Of a stretch of DNA of 64,000 bases, positions 7,842 to 18,072 are shown one piece after another. This DNA comes from Nocardioides daejeonensis. GTDB lineage: Bacteria > Actinomycetota > Actinomycetes > Propionibacteriales > Nocardioidaceae. How positions within the stretch are numbered: the stretch's first letter is position 1; each line of letters starts with the position of its first letter. The stretch lies in contig NZ_QHKZ01000002.1 in the NCBI RefSeq assembly GCF_003194585.1, positions 248,001 to 312,000 of the forward strand, given 5' to 3'. Below the pieces are notes generated by a model, which saw nothing but the letters and a program-made list of their open reading frames with translations, had not been told where the DNA came from and made no database searches. A program made the position numbers and the translations under genes.

Positions 7842-7883
7842 GCTCGAAGGCTCCCCCGCGCAACGCCTGGGGAGCCTTCGAGC
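7842..7883. terminator. Bidirectional terminator between DUF6907-like gene and argG
   Basis: A perfect 15-bp inverted repeat (GCTCGAAGGCTCCCC at 7842-7856 and its complement at 7869-7883) with a 12-nt loop. It lies 9 nt after the argG stop on the minus strand and about 90 nt after the plus-strand gene, so it probably serves both. Confidence 0.75.
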
Positions 7884-7891
7884 GCTGCTTC

Positions 7892-9325
<1,434 letters not shown>

Positions 9326-9328
9326 TCA

Positions 9329-9358
9329 ACTATATACAGAACCATGCATAACCATGCA
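9329..9358 (-). promoter_or_regulatory. argG leaderless promoter with ARG-box-like tandem repeat
   Basis: The minus strand reads TTGCATGGTTATGCATGG, then about 11 nt on TATAGT (9334-9329), 6 nt before the GTG. On the plus strand ACCATGCA occurs twice (9341-9348, 9351-9358), one helical turn apart. This resembles the CCATGCATgCCCATTGCATA-type boxes bound by ArgR in Streptomyces. Binding here would cover the -35 region, consistent with repression by arginine. Confidence 0.6.
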
Positions 9359-9409
9359 ATCGGCTGATACGCAGGTTTCAGCATCGGCCCAGGATGGGAC
9401 GCTGCCACC

Positions 9410-10330
9410 ATGACTCAGGAAGCCTGCGCCCGCTGCGGCGCGCCGCGTGCCGCAGCGGCGACCCCGTTCTGCACCAACTGCGGCACCCCGTTCGCCGCCT
9501 CGCAGCCGTCCGCCGGCGCCGAGCCGCCCACCATGATGGCCGGCGGCAGCAACCCGACCCCCGCCCCAGGCTGGGGCCCACCCGGGATGCAGCAGCCACC
9601 GCCGGGGATGCCGCCCCAGAGCGGACAGTGGGGACCACCGCCGGGCGGCCCGATGGGACCTGGCGGGCCTGGCGGGCCTGGCGCACAGTGGGCCCCGGGC
9701 CCGCCGAACAGCGGCGGCGGGGGCGGCTTCAATGCGCGGATCGCGATCATCGTCGGCCTGGTGGTGCTGCTCCTCGCTGGCGGCGGCATCGCGGCAGCCG
9801 TGGTGCTCGGTGGCGACGATGACGACGACTCCAAGAGCGGCAAGGATGCACCGACCTCCGCATCCGAGGAGGAGTTCTGCAAGCAGTGGGAGACCCTCGA
9901 CTCGCTCGATGAGGACGACGCAGAAGACTTCGAGAAGGCGAAGCAGCTCTTCGTCGACCTGGGCAAGCTCGGCACCCCTGAGGACATGCCGGCCGAGGCG
10001 CGGGAGGGTTTCGAGGTCTATCTCGACTTCGCCAAGAGCCTCGACTCGCCGGAAGACACGGCGCGCCTCGAGGACGAGGTGACAGCCGAGCAGGGCCAGA
10101 AGATGCAGGCGTTCTTCGTCTACATGGCAGAGACCTGCACCGGGCTCAGCGAGGGCGACAACCCGATCGAGACGCCGACCGGCGCCCCCACGCTGGACAT
10201 CGACCCCAGCGAGTTCCCGTCGTTCAACCCGTCTGACATGCCCTCCATCGATCCCAGCGACTTCGGCCTCGACGAGGACAGCCTGCGCGAACTCGAGTCG
10301 CAGCTGTCCGAGCTGGCCAGTCCCCGGTGA
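9410..10330 (+). CDS. Zinc-ribbon membrane protein with acidic extracellular domain
   Basis: A 306-residue protein. An N-terminal zinc ribbon with two Cys pairs (CARCG and CTNCG, residues 6-26) is followed by a Gly/Pro/Met-rich low-complexity linker (~30-105), one membrane helix (ARIAIIVGLVVLLLAGGGIA, ~109-128) and a strongly acidic C-terminal domain (GGDDDDDSKSGK onward) with a helical region and a repetitive DPSEFPSFNPSDMPSIDPSD tail. The predicted topology is ribbon inside, acidic domain outside. The function is unknown; similar ribbon-linker-TM proteins are common in actinobacteria. It is convergent with efeB, with 4 nt between stops. Confidence 0.8.
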   Translation: MTQEACARCGAPRAAAATPFCTNCGTPFAASQPSAGAEPPTMMAGGSNPTPAPGWGPPGMQQPPPGMPPQSGQWGPPPGGPMGPGGPGGPGAQWAPGPPNSGGGGGFNARIAIIVGLVVLLLAGGGIAAAVVLGGDDDDDSKSGKDAPTSASEEEFCKQWETLDSLDEDDAEDFEKAKQLFVDLGKLGTPEDMPAEAREGFEVYLDFAKSLDSPEDTARLEDEVTAEQGQKMQAFFVYMAETCTGLSEGDNPIETPTGAPTLDIDPSEFPSFNPSDMPSIDPSDFGLDEDSLRELESQLSELASPR

Positions 10331-10334
10331 CCCG

Positions 10335-11597
10335 TCAGGCGAAGAGCCGCTGCCCGACGTACTCCCCAGGGCGGACGCCGGGCGGCACGGCGAAGAGCGC
10401 CGAGCCGGTGAACTTGAGGTACTCCATCATCGCGTCCTGGCGCGACATGCGCTCCTGCACGGGGATGAAGTGAGTGTCGGGATCCCGCACGTAGGCCAGG
10501 AAGAAGAGCCCGGCATCCAGTGCTCCCAGGTCGGTGGAGCCGTCGACGAAGTTGTAGCCCCTCCGCAGCATCCGCACGTCGCCGTTGTGCTCGGGATGGA
10601 CGACGGCGACATGGGAGTCCGCCGGGATCACCGGGCCGTCGCGTCCGGGCATGGCGAAGTCCGGCGCCGAGAACTCGTCGCCGCCGCTGAGCGGTGCTCC
10701 TGTGCGCTTCGTCCGCCCGATGAAGCCCTCCTGGTCACCCAGTGGCTGTGCGTCCCAGATCTCGACGCGCATGTTGATCCTGCGCACGCAGAGGTAGGAA
10801 CCGCCGGCCAGCCACTCCGCCCGAGGATCGTCTCCGGGCGCGATCCAGACATGGTCACGCAGCGCCTGCCCCTCTTCGGCGGCCACGTTGGCGGTGCCGT
10901 CCTTGAAGCCGAAGAGGTTGCGGGGCGTCTCCTGACTCCGGGTGGTCCGAGACGTCCGCCCGAAACCGAGCTGGGACCACCGCACGGAGGCGGCGCCGAA
11001 GCCGATCCTGGCGAGGTTGCGCACGGCATGCACCGCGACCTGCGGGTCGTCAGCGCAGGCCTGCACACACAAGTCTCCTCCTGAGCGAGCCGCCTCCAGG
11101 GCATCCGCCGGGAAGTGCGGTAGCGGTCGAAGCGCCCGCGGACGCCGATCGGCCAGTCCGAAGCGATCCTTCCCCTCGGCATCGGCGAAGAGTCCTGGGC
11201 CGAAGCCGAAGGTGAGCGTCAGCCCCGAGGGACCGAGGCCGATCGCCTCTCCGGTGTCGTCCGGTGGGAGCCGGGTGTCGCCCTCGGTCGGTCCGACCGG
11301 CCCCGCCGCCTCTCCCTGCGTCATCCGCGCGGCGGCATCCGTCCAGGCACGCAGGAGCTCCTGCAGTTCCTCGCGGGACGACGTACGCACGTCGAATGCA
11401 GCGAAGTGCAGCCGGTCCTGGACCGGCGTGACGATGCCCGCTTGGTGCTCGCCGTGGAACGGGTACGCCGTCGCCTCGGCGGAGGAGCCCGCAGCAGCGT
11501 GATCGGGACGGCCGGCCACGTTGGCGGCCACGCCGACGCCCAGCGCTGCCGCCGCCCCGCCGCCGAGCAGCGCCCTTCGACTCAGGCCGGCGCTCAG
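10335..11597 (-). CDS. efeB: Tat-exported Dyp-type peroxidase / deferrochelatase, apparent CTG start
   Basis: Third gene of efeUOB; a haem peroxidase exported by the Tat pathway that works with EfeO and EfeU in iron acquisition. Family features are the GFKDGTANV segment (Asp of the GXXDG motif), the AVVHPEHNGDVRMLRRGYNF region with the haem-ligand His, and LFFLAYVRDPDTHFIPVQERM. A gene caller would start at GTG 11531, but the reading frame upstream encodes a textbook Tat signal, LSRRALLGGGAAAALGVGVA. No ATG, GTG or TTG precedes it in frame. The best candidate is CTG at 11597-11595, overlapping the efeO stop as CTGA and giving MSAGLSRRALLGG and 420 residues. Confidence 0.88.
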   Translation of the reverse strand: MSAGLSRRALLGGGAAAALGVGVAANVAGRPDHAAAGSSAEATAYPFHGEHQAGIVTPVQDRLHFAAFDVRTSSREELQELLRAWTDAAARMTQGEAAGPVGPTEGDTRLPPDDTGEAIGLGPSGLTLTFGFGPGLFADAEGKDRFGLADRRPRALRPLPHFPADALEAARSGGDLCVQACADDPQVAVHAVRNLARIGFGAASVRWSQLGFGRTSRTTRSQETPRNLFGFKDGTANVAAEEGQALRDHVWIAPGDDPRAEWLAGGSYLCVRRINMRVEIWDAQPLGDQEGFIGRTKRTGAPLSGGDEFSAPDFAMPGRDGPVIPADSHVAVVHPEHNGDVRMLRRGYNFVDGSTDLGALDAGLFFLAYVRDPDTHFIPVQERMSRQDAMMEYLKFTGSALFAVPPGVRPGEYVGQRLFA

Positions 11598-12790
11598 GAG
11601 AGCACCGCCGCGGTCAGCTTCGACAACGGGTTCAGCAGCGCGTTGACCGCATCGGAGAGCGCCTTCACCTGCTCGTCGTTCAGCTCGGTGTAGAGCACGA
11701 AGCCGTCCTCACCCACCTTGTGCTGGTCCAGCAGCTCCTGAAGCTCACCGAAGCGGGTCTCGAGCTCGCCGGCAAGCTCAGGGTCCTTCTGCTCCAGCAC
11801 CGGCCGCACACCCTCGAAGGCGACCCGGGCACCGTCGACGTTGCCCTGGAAGTCCCACAGGTCGGTGTGCGACCAGTACTCCTCCTCACCGGTGACCTTG
11901 CCGGTCGCGACCTCCTCCAACAGGCCGCGGGAACCGTTGGCGATCTTGTCGAGCGGGTAGGTGGTCGCGGGGTCGTCGACGAGCTCGTCGAGCTCATGCG
12001 TCTTCTCGACCAGCTGGTCAACCATCGCGGCACGCTCGTCGGGCGTCATCGGCGTGTAGTCCTCAGCGCGCTGCGGCCACAGATCCTTCTCGATGCGGTG
12101 CCAGCCGGTGAACTCGTCGCCCTCGCTGAGATCGGCCTCGCGAGCGTCCATGATCGGGTCCAGCTCTCCGAAGGCCTCCGCGACCGTCTCGATCCGCTCC
12201 CAGTGGAGTCGGGCACGCGGATAGAGCTCGCGCGCCTCGTCGTCCTTACCCGCCTTGTAGAGCTGCGCGAACTCGTCGGTGCGCGCCACCAGCTGATCCG
12301 TCTGGTCCTGCACGTAGGACCGGTAGTTGGCATCGGCGGCCGCGACGAGCGCCTGCTCGTCGGCCGAGACCTCGGCCTGCTCGTCGGAGGCGGTGACGGT
12401 GAAGTCGCCGCGGATCCCGTCGCCGGTCATCCCCGGCTTGCAGGCGGTGACGTAGCTGCCCTCGGGCACGGAGACGGTCAGCGTCCGGTCCACCCCGGGA
12501 CCGACGTTCTCGATCTCGCCGAGAATGCGCAGGCCGTCCTCGGCCAACAGATAGAACTCGGTCACCTTGTCGCCGGTGTTGGCAACCGTGAACGACAGCT
12601 TGCCGGCTGGCGCCTTCGTGGCCGAGAGCTCGCAGGCGTCGGCACTCGAGTTGACGCTCAGCGCACGCGGGTCGCCACTATCGGAGGGGTCGGCGTTCTG
12701 CGTGCACGCCGCCAGCGTAGGTACGGCGACCAGCAGGACAGGCGCGAGCAGACGGGCGGGAAGGGGCCGACGGGCCATGGTTCTCCTCAT
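11594..12790 (-). CDS. efeO: Iron uptake lipoprotein EfeO (cupredoxin + M75 imelysin domain)
   Basis: A 398-residue lipoprotein. The N-terminal signal ends in the lipobox TLAAC, followed by a cupredoxin-like domain (~45-130) and an imelysin/peptidase-M75 domain. The latter includes the family HxxE-type iron-binding segment GWHRIEKDLWP (GxHxxE) and helical repeats to the end. It is thought to bind iron outside the membrane and pass it to EfeU. The ATG at 12790 overlaps the efeU stop (ATGA); a second in-frame ATG at 12778 has a better-placed GAGGAG and is a possible start. Confidence 0.93.
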   Translation of the reverse strand: MRRTMARRPLPARLLAPVLLVAVPTLAACTQNADPSDSGDPRALSVNSSADACELSATKAPAGKLSFTVANTGDKVTEFYLLAEDGLRILGEIENVGPGVDRTLTVSVPEGSYVTACKPGMTGDGIRGDFTVTASDEQAEVSADEQALVAAADANYRSYVQDQTDQLVARTDEFAQLYKAGKDDEARELYPRARLHWERIETVAEAFGELDPIMDAREADLSEGDEFTGWHRIEKDLWPQRAEDYTPMTPDERAAMVDQLVEKTHELDELVDDPATTYPLDKIANGSRGLLEEVATGKVTGEEEYWSHTDLWDFQGNVDGARVAFEGVRPVLEQKDPELAGELETRFGELQELLDQHKVGEDGFVLYTELNDEQVKALSDAVNALLNPLSKLTAAVLS

Positions 12791-13671
12791 TCCTCGGTGG
12801 ACGTGGCGGCCGGCACCTGACCGGGCCTCGCGACAGATGTGGTGCGCCGACGGCGAGCGCTGAGCAGGAAGACCGTCATGACCGGGACGGCGTAGGCCAC
12901 CCAGGCGATCGCCTCCAGCACCGTGGTGCGGGGCGAGAAGTTGAAGATTCCCTTCAGGAGGGTTCCGTGCCAGGAGTCGGGCGGAATCGTCGCGGAGACG
13001 TCGAAGGCCAAGGTATGCAGCCCCGGCAGGAAGCCCGCCTCCTGCAGGTCGTGGATGCCGTAGGCGAGAACGCCTGCGGCCACCAGGATCAGGAAGGCAC
13101 CTGTCCAGGTGAAGAAGACCGTCAGGTTGATCCGCACGGCTCCGCTGTAGAAGAGGTAACCCAGCACGACCGCGGTGGCGAGGCCGAGCGCAGCTCCGGT
13201 CAGCGGCTCCCAGGTCGGGGTGATCGACCCGACAGCCTCGCGGGTGCCGGCGCGTGTGGCAGCCCAGAGGAAGAGAGCGGTCTCCAAGCCCTCACGGCCC
13301 ACGGCCAGCATCGAGATCAGCACCAGCGACCAGCGACCAGCGTCGGAAGCATGGTCCACCTGATCGCGCAGCTCGCCGCTGATCGAGCGAGCCGCGCCCG
13401 CCATCCAGAAGATCATCCAGGTCACGAACCCGACCGCGACGATGGAGAGGCTGCCGCCGATCAGCTCCTGCGCCTCGAAGGTCAGGCCACGTGGCCCGTA
13501 GGTGAGCAGCGCTCCGAAGCCGAGGCTGATCGCCACCGCCGCGCCGACGCCGGCCCACACCCGGGGTAGCAGATGGCGGCGGTCGCTCTTGACCAGGTAG
13601 GCGACGAGGATGCTCACCACGAGCGCGGCTTCCAGGCCCTCGCGGAGCCCGATCAGGTAGTTCGCCAGCAC
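12787..13671 (-). CDS. efeU: Iron permease EfeU (FTR1/OFeT family)
   Basis: A 294-residue polytopic protein with about seven membrane helices and the two REGLE motifs that define Ftr1-type iron permeases: LREGLEAALVVS in the first helix and GREGLETALFLW in the fourth. It transports iron across the cytoplasmic membrane. It is the first gene of the efeUOB operon, coupled to efeO by a 4-bp overlap. A DtxR/IdeR-like box lies 23 bp upstream of the start, so iron repression is expected. Confidence 0.95.
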   Translation of the reverse strand: MLANYLIGLREGLEAALVVSILVAYLVKSDRRHLLPRVWAGVGAAVAISLGFGALLTYGPRGLTFEAQELIGGSLSIVAVGFVTWMIFWMAGAARSISGELRDQVDHASDAGRWSLVLISMLAVGREGLETALFLWAATRAGTREAVGSITPTWEPLTGAALGLATAVVLGYLFYSGAVRINLTVFFTWTGAFLILVAAGVLAYGIHDLQEAGFLPGLHTLAFDVSATIPPDSWHGTLLKGIFNFSPRTTVLEAIAWVAYAVPVMTVFLLSARRRRTTSVARPGQVPAATSTEE

Positions 13672-13693
13672 GAGGACAGCGTACGCCTCTGTC

Positions 13694-13712
13694 TTAGGGG
13701 TGCCTAACCTTG
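13694..13712. promoter_or_regulatory. DtxR/IdeR-type iron box upstream of efeUOB
   Basis: The plus strand reads TTAGGGGTGCCTAACCTTG; on the minus strand this is AGGTTAGGC followed by ACCCCTAA. It matches about 14 of 19 positions of the IdeR/DtxR consensus TTAGGTTAGGCTAACCTAA. It lies just upstream of efeU and is also near the divergent ABC exporter gene. Confidence 0.7.
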
Positions 13713-13823
13713 CCTCGCATGCTGATCACGGGGCATCCCTGAGACGACCCCGAGGCCGGCTCAGGGTCGCTTCCAGCGTTTCCCCCGATGCGGGAGCCGC
13801 CTCGCAGGGCCGAGGCTGGTCGC

Positions 13824-14735
13824 ATGATCACCATCGACGCACTCACCAAGACCTACGGCGGGTTCACGGCCGTGGACGACGTGACCTTCACCGCCGAGGC
13901 GGGCCGGGTGACCGGCTTCCTGGGGCCCAACGGCGCCGGGAAGTCCACCACCATGCGCATCATGGTCGGCCTCACCCCGGCGTCCAGCGGCTCCGCCACG
14001 ATCCTCGGCCGCCACTTCGCCGAGCTTCCCAACCCGGGACGCGAGGTGGGCGTCCTGCTGGACGCCTCCGCGCAGCACGCGGGGCGAACCGGCCGGGAGA
14101 TCCTCACGATCGCGCAACGCACGATGGGTCTCCCTCGCGGCGCCGTCGCCGAGACGCTCTCCCGGGTCAGCCTCACCGACGAGGAGGCTGATCGCCGGGT
14201 CCGCAACTACTCGCTCGGCATGCGTCAGCGGCTGGGCATCGCCACCGCGCTGATCGGTGACCCCGAAGTACTGATCCTCGACGAGCCCGCCAACGGCCTC
14301 GACCCCGCCGGAATCCGGTGGATGCGCGATCTGCTGCGTGACTTCGCCGACCAGGGTGGCACCGTGCTGCTCTCCTCCCACCTCCTGCACGAGATCGAGG
14401 TCATCGCCGATGACCTGGTGGTGATCGGCAACGGCCGCATCGTCGCGCAGGGCAGCAAGCAGGAGCTCCTCGCTGCCGCCGGCACGCTCGCCCGCGCCGA
14501 GCAGCCCGGTGCCCTTCATCGCGCCCTGGCGGACAAGGGCATCACGGCCTCGACCTCTGCCGATGGCGCCGTCCGTACCGAGGCCGACCCCGCGGTGGTC
14601 GGCCAAGTCGCGCTGGCCGCCGGCATCGCCCTCACCGAACTCCGCCCCGCCGACGGCGCGGGCCTCGAGGAGATGTTCCTCGAGCTGACCGCCGCCTCGC
14701 AGCGCGAGGGCAACACCGAAGGAGCCGCAGCATGA
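13824..14735 (+). CDS. ABC exporter ATP-binding protein
   Basis: A 303-residue nucleotide-binding subunit, CcmA/DrrA type. Walker A is GPNGAGKST (~39-47), the signature is NYSLGMRQRLGIA, Walker B is VLILDEPANGLDP, and the switch His is in LLSSHLLHEIE. A C-terminal extension of ~90 residues is usual for drug/ABC-2 exporters. The start is ATG 13824 behind GAGGCTGG. The stop overlaps the permease start (ATGA), so the two form one transporter. The substrate is unknown. Confidence 0.9.
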   Translation: MITIDALTKTYGGFTAVDDVTFTAEAGRVTGFLGPNGAGKSTTMRIMVGLTPASSGSATILGRHFAELPNPGREVGVLLDASAQHAGRTGREILTIAQRTMGLPRGAVAETLSRVSLTDEEADRRVRNYSLGMRQRLGIATALIGDPEVLILDEPANGLDPAGIRWMRDLLRDFADQGGTVLLSSHLLHEIEVIADDLVVIGNGRIVAQGSKQELLAAAGTLARAEQPGALHRALADKGITASTSADGAVRTEADPAVVGQVALAAGIALTELRPADGAGLEEMFLELTAASQREGNTEGAAA

Positions 14736-15535
14736 GCACCACCACCGCACCCACCTCTGCCCACCGACGTGAGCGAAGCACACCGGGGCCGATCCCGATG
14801 ACACGGCTGCTCGACACCGAGCTGCGCAAGATGTTCGACACCCGGGCCGGCTTCTGGCTCATGGCCAGCATCGGCATCGCCGCCGTCCTGGCGAGCGCCG
14901 CGACCATGCTCTTCGCGCCGGACTCCGCCCAGACCTACGAGAGCTACTCCACCGCGATCGGCTTCCCGATCGCCGTCATCTTGCCGATGATCGCGATTCT
15001 CTCCGTCACCGGGGAATGGAGTCAGCGCACCGGACTCACCACCTTCACACTGGTGCCGAGCCGTGGACGGGTGATCGCTGCCAAGCTGCTCTGCTCGCTC
15101 GGCATCGGTGTGGCGTCGATGTTCGTCGCGCTTGCCATCGGCGCGGTCGGCAACCTCCTCGGATCGACGCTGAACGGCGTCGACACCTCCTGGAACGTCG
15201 ACCCCACCCAGTTCGCACTGATCGTGCTGGCCAACGTGCTCGGCATGCTCATCGGCTTCATGCTCGGCGTGCTCGTGCGCAACTCCGCGGGGGCGATCGT
15301 CGGCTACTTCGTCTACTCCTTCATGATCCCGACGGTCTTCGGCCTGCTCTGGACTTTCCAGGACTGGTTCCGCGACATTCAGCCGTGGGTCGACTTCCAG
15401 TCCGCGCAGACCGTGCTCTTCGACAACACACCGTCGGGCGAGCAGTGGGCCCATCTCGGAGTGACCGGCCTGATCTGGCTGATCGTCCCGACCCTCATCG
15501 GCTTGCGCATGGTGATGCGCGCCGAGGTGAAGTGA
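14732..15535 (+). CDS. ABC-2 type exporter permease
   Basis: A 267-residue integral membrane partner of the preceding ATPase. It has a cytoplasmic N-terminus (MSTTTAPTSAHRRERSTPG), then about six helices including WLMASIGIAAVLASAATMLF, GFPIAVILPMIAILSVTGEW and the C-terminal LIWLIVPTLIGLRMVM. The short WSQRTGLTTFTLVPSR coupling segment after helix 2 is typical of this family. Its TGA directly abuts the TCA (complement of TGA) of the convergent dsbA-like gene, making TGATCA. Confidence 0.85.
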   Translation: MSTTTAPTSAHRRERSTPGPIPMTRLLDTELRKMFDTRAGFWLMASIGIAAVLASAATMLFAPDSAQTYESYSTAIGFPIAVILPMIAILSVTGEWSQRTGLTTFTLVPSRGRVIAAKLLCSLGIGVASMFVALAIGAVGNLLGSTLNGVDTSWNVDPTQFALIVLANVLGMLIGFMLGVLVRNSAGAIVGYFVYSFMIPTVFGLLWTFQDWFRDIQPWVDFQSAQTVLFDNTPSGEQWAHLGVTGLIWLIVPTLIGLRMVMRAEVK

Positions 15536-16246
15536 TCAGAGCGCGCAACCGTCGGGGCCGCAGACCCCGTCCGCCCCTCCGTCGAGGATCTCGACGGAGG
15601 GGTGCTTCTCGTCCCACGCCTTGGTGAGCGCCTGAGTGAAGAGCTCGGTGGGCTGCGCCCCGGAGACGCCGTATTTCTGGTCGATCACGAAGAACGGCAC
15701 CCCGCTCGCGCCGAGCTCCTGCGCCTGCGCCATGTCCTGGTGGACGGCACGGCTGTGGATGCTGGTGTCGAGCACCGTGGCCACCCGCTCGGGCGACATC
15801 CCCGCCGACACCGCGAGTGGGGCGAGCACCGCGTGGTCCGAGACATCCTCGGCACGGAGGAAGTACGCCGCGAGCAGCGCCTCCTTCACCGAGCCCTGAA
15901 GCTGCGGTCCACCCTCGGCGAGGGCAGCATGGAGCAGACGATGCGCGTCGACGGTATTGACCCGGAGGGTCTCGCCCAGCCGGTAGATCAGGCCCTCCTC
16001 GGCCGCGACCGCCTCGACGCGATCCATCATCTGCTGCGCGCCGGAGGCGCCTCCGCCGTACTTGCGGGCCAGGTGGTCGCGCATCGGCTCGGCAGAACCG
16101 GCGGGCGTGCTCGGGTCCAGGAGGTAGGAGTGCCAGACGACCTCCACCGCGTCGGCATGCGGGAACGCCGCCAGGGCCTTCTCCAAGCGGCGCTTGCCGA
16201 TGTAGCACCACGGGCACACCACGTCCGACCACACATCGATCCTCAT
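15536..16246 (-). CDS. DsbA/FrnE-family thiol oxidoreductase
   Basis: A 236-residue thioredoxin-fold protein with an inserted helical domain. The redox motif CPWC is near the N-terminus (DVWSDVVCPWCYIGKRRLEKAL) and the cis-Pro loop is GASGVPFFVIDQKYGVSGAQ. This matches the FrnE-like cytosolic subgroup of DsbA proteins (COG2761), which have no signal peptide; none is present here. A C-terminal DGVCGPDGCAL segment carries two extra cysteines. Predicted roles are polyketide-related isomerase or disulfide handling; neither can be fixed from sequence. Confidence 0.88.
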   Translation of the reverse strand: MRIDVWSDVVCPWCYIGKRRLEKALAAFPHADAVEVVWHSYLLDPSTPAGSAEPMRDHLARKYGGGASGAQQMMDRVEAVAAEEGLIYRLGETLRVNTVDAHRLLHAALAEGGPQLQGSVKEALLAAYFLRAEDVSDHAVLAPLAVSAGMSPERVATVLDTSIHSRAVHQDMAQAQELGASGVPFFVIDQKYGVSGAQPTELFTQALTKAWDEKHPSVEILDGGADGVCGPDGCAL

Positions 16247-16476
16247 GTGGACGCCAACACTCCGCCTGGCCCCCTTGTTCCCGGCGTCCGCCCCACCCGG
16301 CGTTCAAGGGGCACCGCGAAATCGGCTTGCGGCCGCCGCGATCGCCTGACTACCGTCGTCCCTGTCCCACTGCCGACGACAGGTGACTTCTTGCTCCGTT
16401 GAGCCATGCCTCTCCCCCGCCGACCTCCGCGCCCCGCGGACAGTCGGCCACCTTCACGCATGCTCAGGAGCTCCCC

Positions 16477-18072
16477 ATGGCATCCGCCTCCATCACCTTC
16501 CACGACGTCGCCTGGCGCTGGCCTGACGGCGACCCCCTCCTCCAAGGACTGGACCTGCAGGTACCGGCTGGCACGACCGGCCTGGTCGGCGCCAACGGAG
16601 CCGGCAAGACGACACTGCTGCGCCTCGTCGCGGGCGACCTCAGCCCGGTAACGGGCTCGGTCCAGGTCGTCGGCACCGTGGGCTGGCTCCGGCAGGATCT
16701 GACGCTGCATGCCGAGACACCCGTGGACGAGCGACTCGGCATCGCCTCCGTGCGAGCGGCGATCCGGGCGGTCGAGTCCGGCGACCCGGATCCTCGGCAC
16801 TTCGACACGATCGGCGACGCCTGGGACATCGACGAGCGGGCCACCGCCGAGCTCGCCCGAGTGGGGCTGCCGCACGATGTCCTGGACCGGCGCATCGGCG
16901 AGCTCTCCGGGGGCGAGGCCACGCAACTGAGCCTGGCCGCTCTCCTGCTGGCGCGCCCGGACATCCTGCTCCTGGACGAGCCGACGAACAACCTCGACCG
17001 CGTTGCCCGTCACCGCGTGCACGACCTCGTGGCCGGGTTCCGAGGCACTTTGGTCGTCGTCAGCCACGACCGCGAGCTGCTGGAGCTGGTCGACCGAATC
17101 GCCGAGCTGCGCTCCGGGCCCTCGGGAACCCGAGGCGTGAGCTGGTACGGCGGCGGGTGGAGTGCCTACCGCGAGCAGGCGGAGGCCGAGCAGGCCCTGG
17201 CCGAGCAGGCGGTGGTGGCGGCCAAGGCCGACGTGCGCCGCCAGCACCAACAGCTCATGGACGCACAGACCGCGATCGCGCGACGCGCCAACCAGGGTCG
17301 GAAGGTCCAGGAGAGCGGATCGCTGCCGAAGATCCTCGCCGGCGCACGGAAGCGCTCGGCCGAAGAGTCGGCCGGGCGGCTCCGCGGTGTCCACGAGCAG
17401 CGCCTCGACGACGCCCGTGGGCGCTTGGAGGAGGCGCGGGACGGCGTGGCGGCCGACCGGGAGATCTCGATCGATCTGCCGGAGACCGCGGTCCATCGCG
17501 GCCAACACGTGCTCACCCTGGAAGCCGTCGAGACACGGGTCGCCGGCCCCTTCGACCTCGCTGTCGTCGGTCCGGAGCGCGTCGCGGTCACTGGGGCGAA
17601 CGGCAGCGGCAAGACGACCCTCCTGCGCACCATCGTCGGCGAACTCGAGCCGGTCGCAGGCTCCGTTCGGGTCACCGTCCCGGTCCGCTTCCTGCCCCAA
17701 CGCCTCGATCTGCTCGACCCCGGCCTCTCGGTGCTGGAGAACGCCCGACTTCAGGCTCCCGGCACCGAACTCCAGGAGATCCGCAGTCGGCTTGCTCGTT
17801 TCCTCTTCCGCGGCCGCGCCGCAGACCGGCGCGTCGGCGTACTCTCCGGAGGCGAGCTGTTGCGCGCGACCCTCGCCTGCGTGCTGCTAGCCGCTCCGCC
17901 GCCGCGCCTTCTGGTGCTCGACGAGCCGACCAACAACCTCGATCTCGCCAGCCTGCGGCAACTCGTCGAGGCGCTCACGGCCTATCGTGGCGCGCTGATC
18001 GTCGTCTCCCACGACGAGACCTTCCTCGCCGAGTTGGGTATCACCCGGCGTATCGACCTAGGGAAGCGCTGA
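16477..18072 (+). CDS. ABC-F family ATPase (translation factor / ribosome protection type)
   Basis: A 531-residue soluble protein with two ABC domains and no membrane segment. Domain 1 has VGANGAGKTTLL, ELSGGEATQLSLA and ILLLDEPTNNLD; domain 2 has VTGANGSGKTTLL, LSGGELLRATLA and LLVLDEPTNNLD. They are joined by a charged linker (EQAEAEQALAEQAVVAAKADVRRQ) that would reach the ribosomal P-site tRNA. ABC-F proteins act on stalled ribosomes or protect them from antibiotics; which applies here is unclear. CAGGAG at 16465-16470 supports the ATG at 16477. A Pro/Arg-rich upstream ORF begins at 16406 and overlaps this start in another frame. Confidence 0.88.
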   Translation: MASASITFHDVAWRWPDGDPLLQGLDLQVPAGTTGLVGANGAGKTTLLRLVAGDLSPVTGSVQVVGTVGWLRQDLTLHAETPVDERLGIASVRAAIRAVESGDPDPRHFDTIGDAWDIDERATAELARVGLPHDVLDRRIGELSGGEATQLSLAALLLARPDILLLDEPTNNLDRVARHRVHDLVAGFRGTLVVVSHDRELLELVDRIAELRSGPSGTRGVSWYGGGWSAYREQAEAEQALAEQAVVAAKADVRRQHQQLMDAQTAIARRANQGRKVQESGSLPKILAGARKRSAEESAGRLRGVHEQRLDDARGRLEEARDGVAADREISIDLPETAVHRGQHVLTLEAVETRVAGPFDLAVVGPERVAVTGANGSGKTTLLRTIVGELEPVAGSVRVTVPVRFLPQRLDLLDPGLSVLENARLQAPGTELQEIRSRLARFLFRGRAADRRVGVLSGGELLRATLACVLLAAPPPRLLVLDEPTNNLDLASLRQLVEALTAYRGALIVVSHDETFLAELGITRRIDLGKR

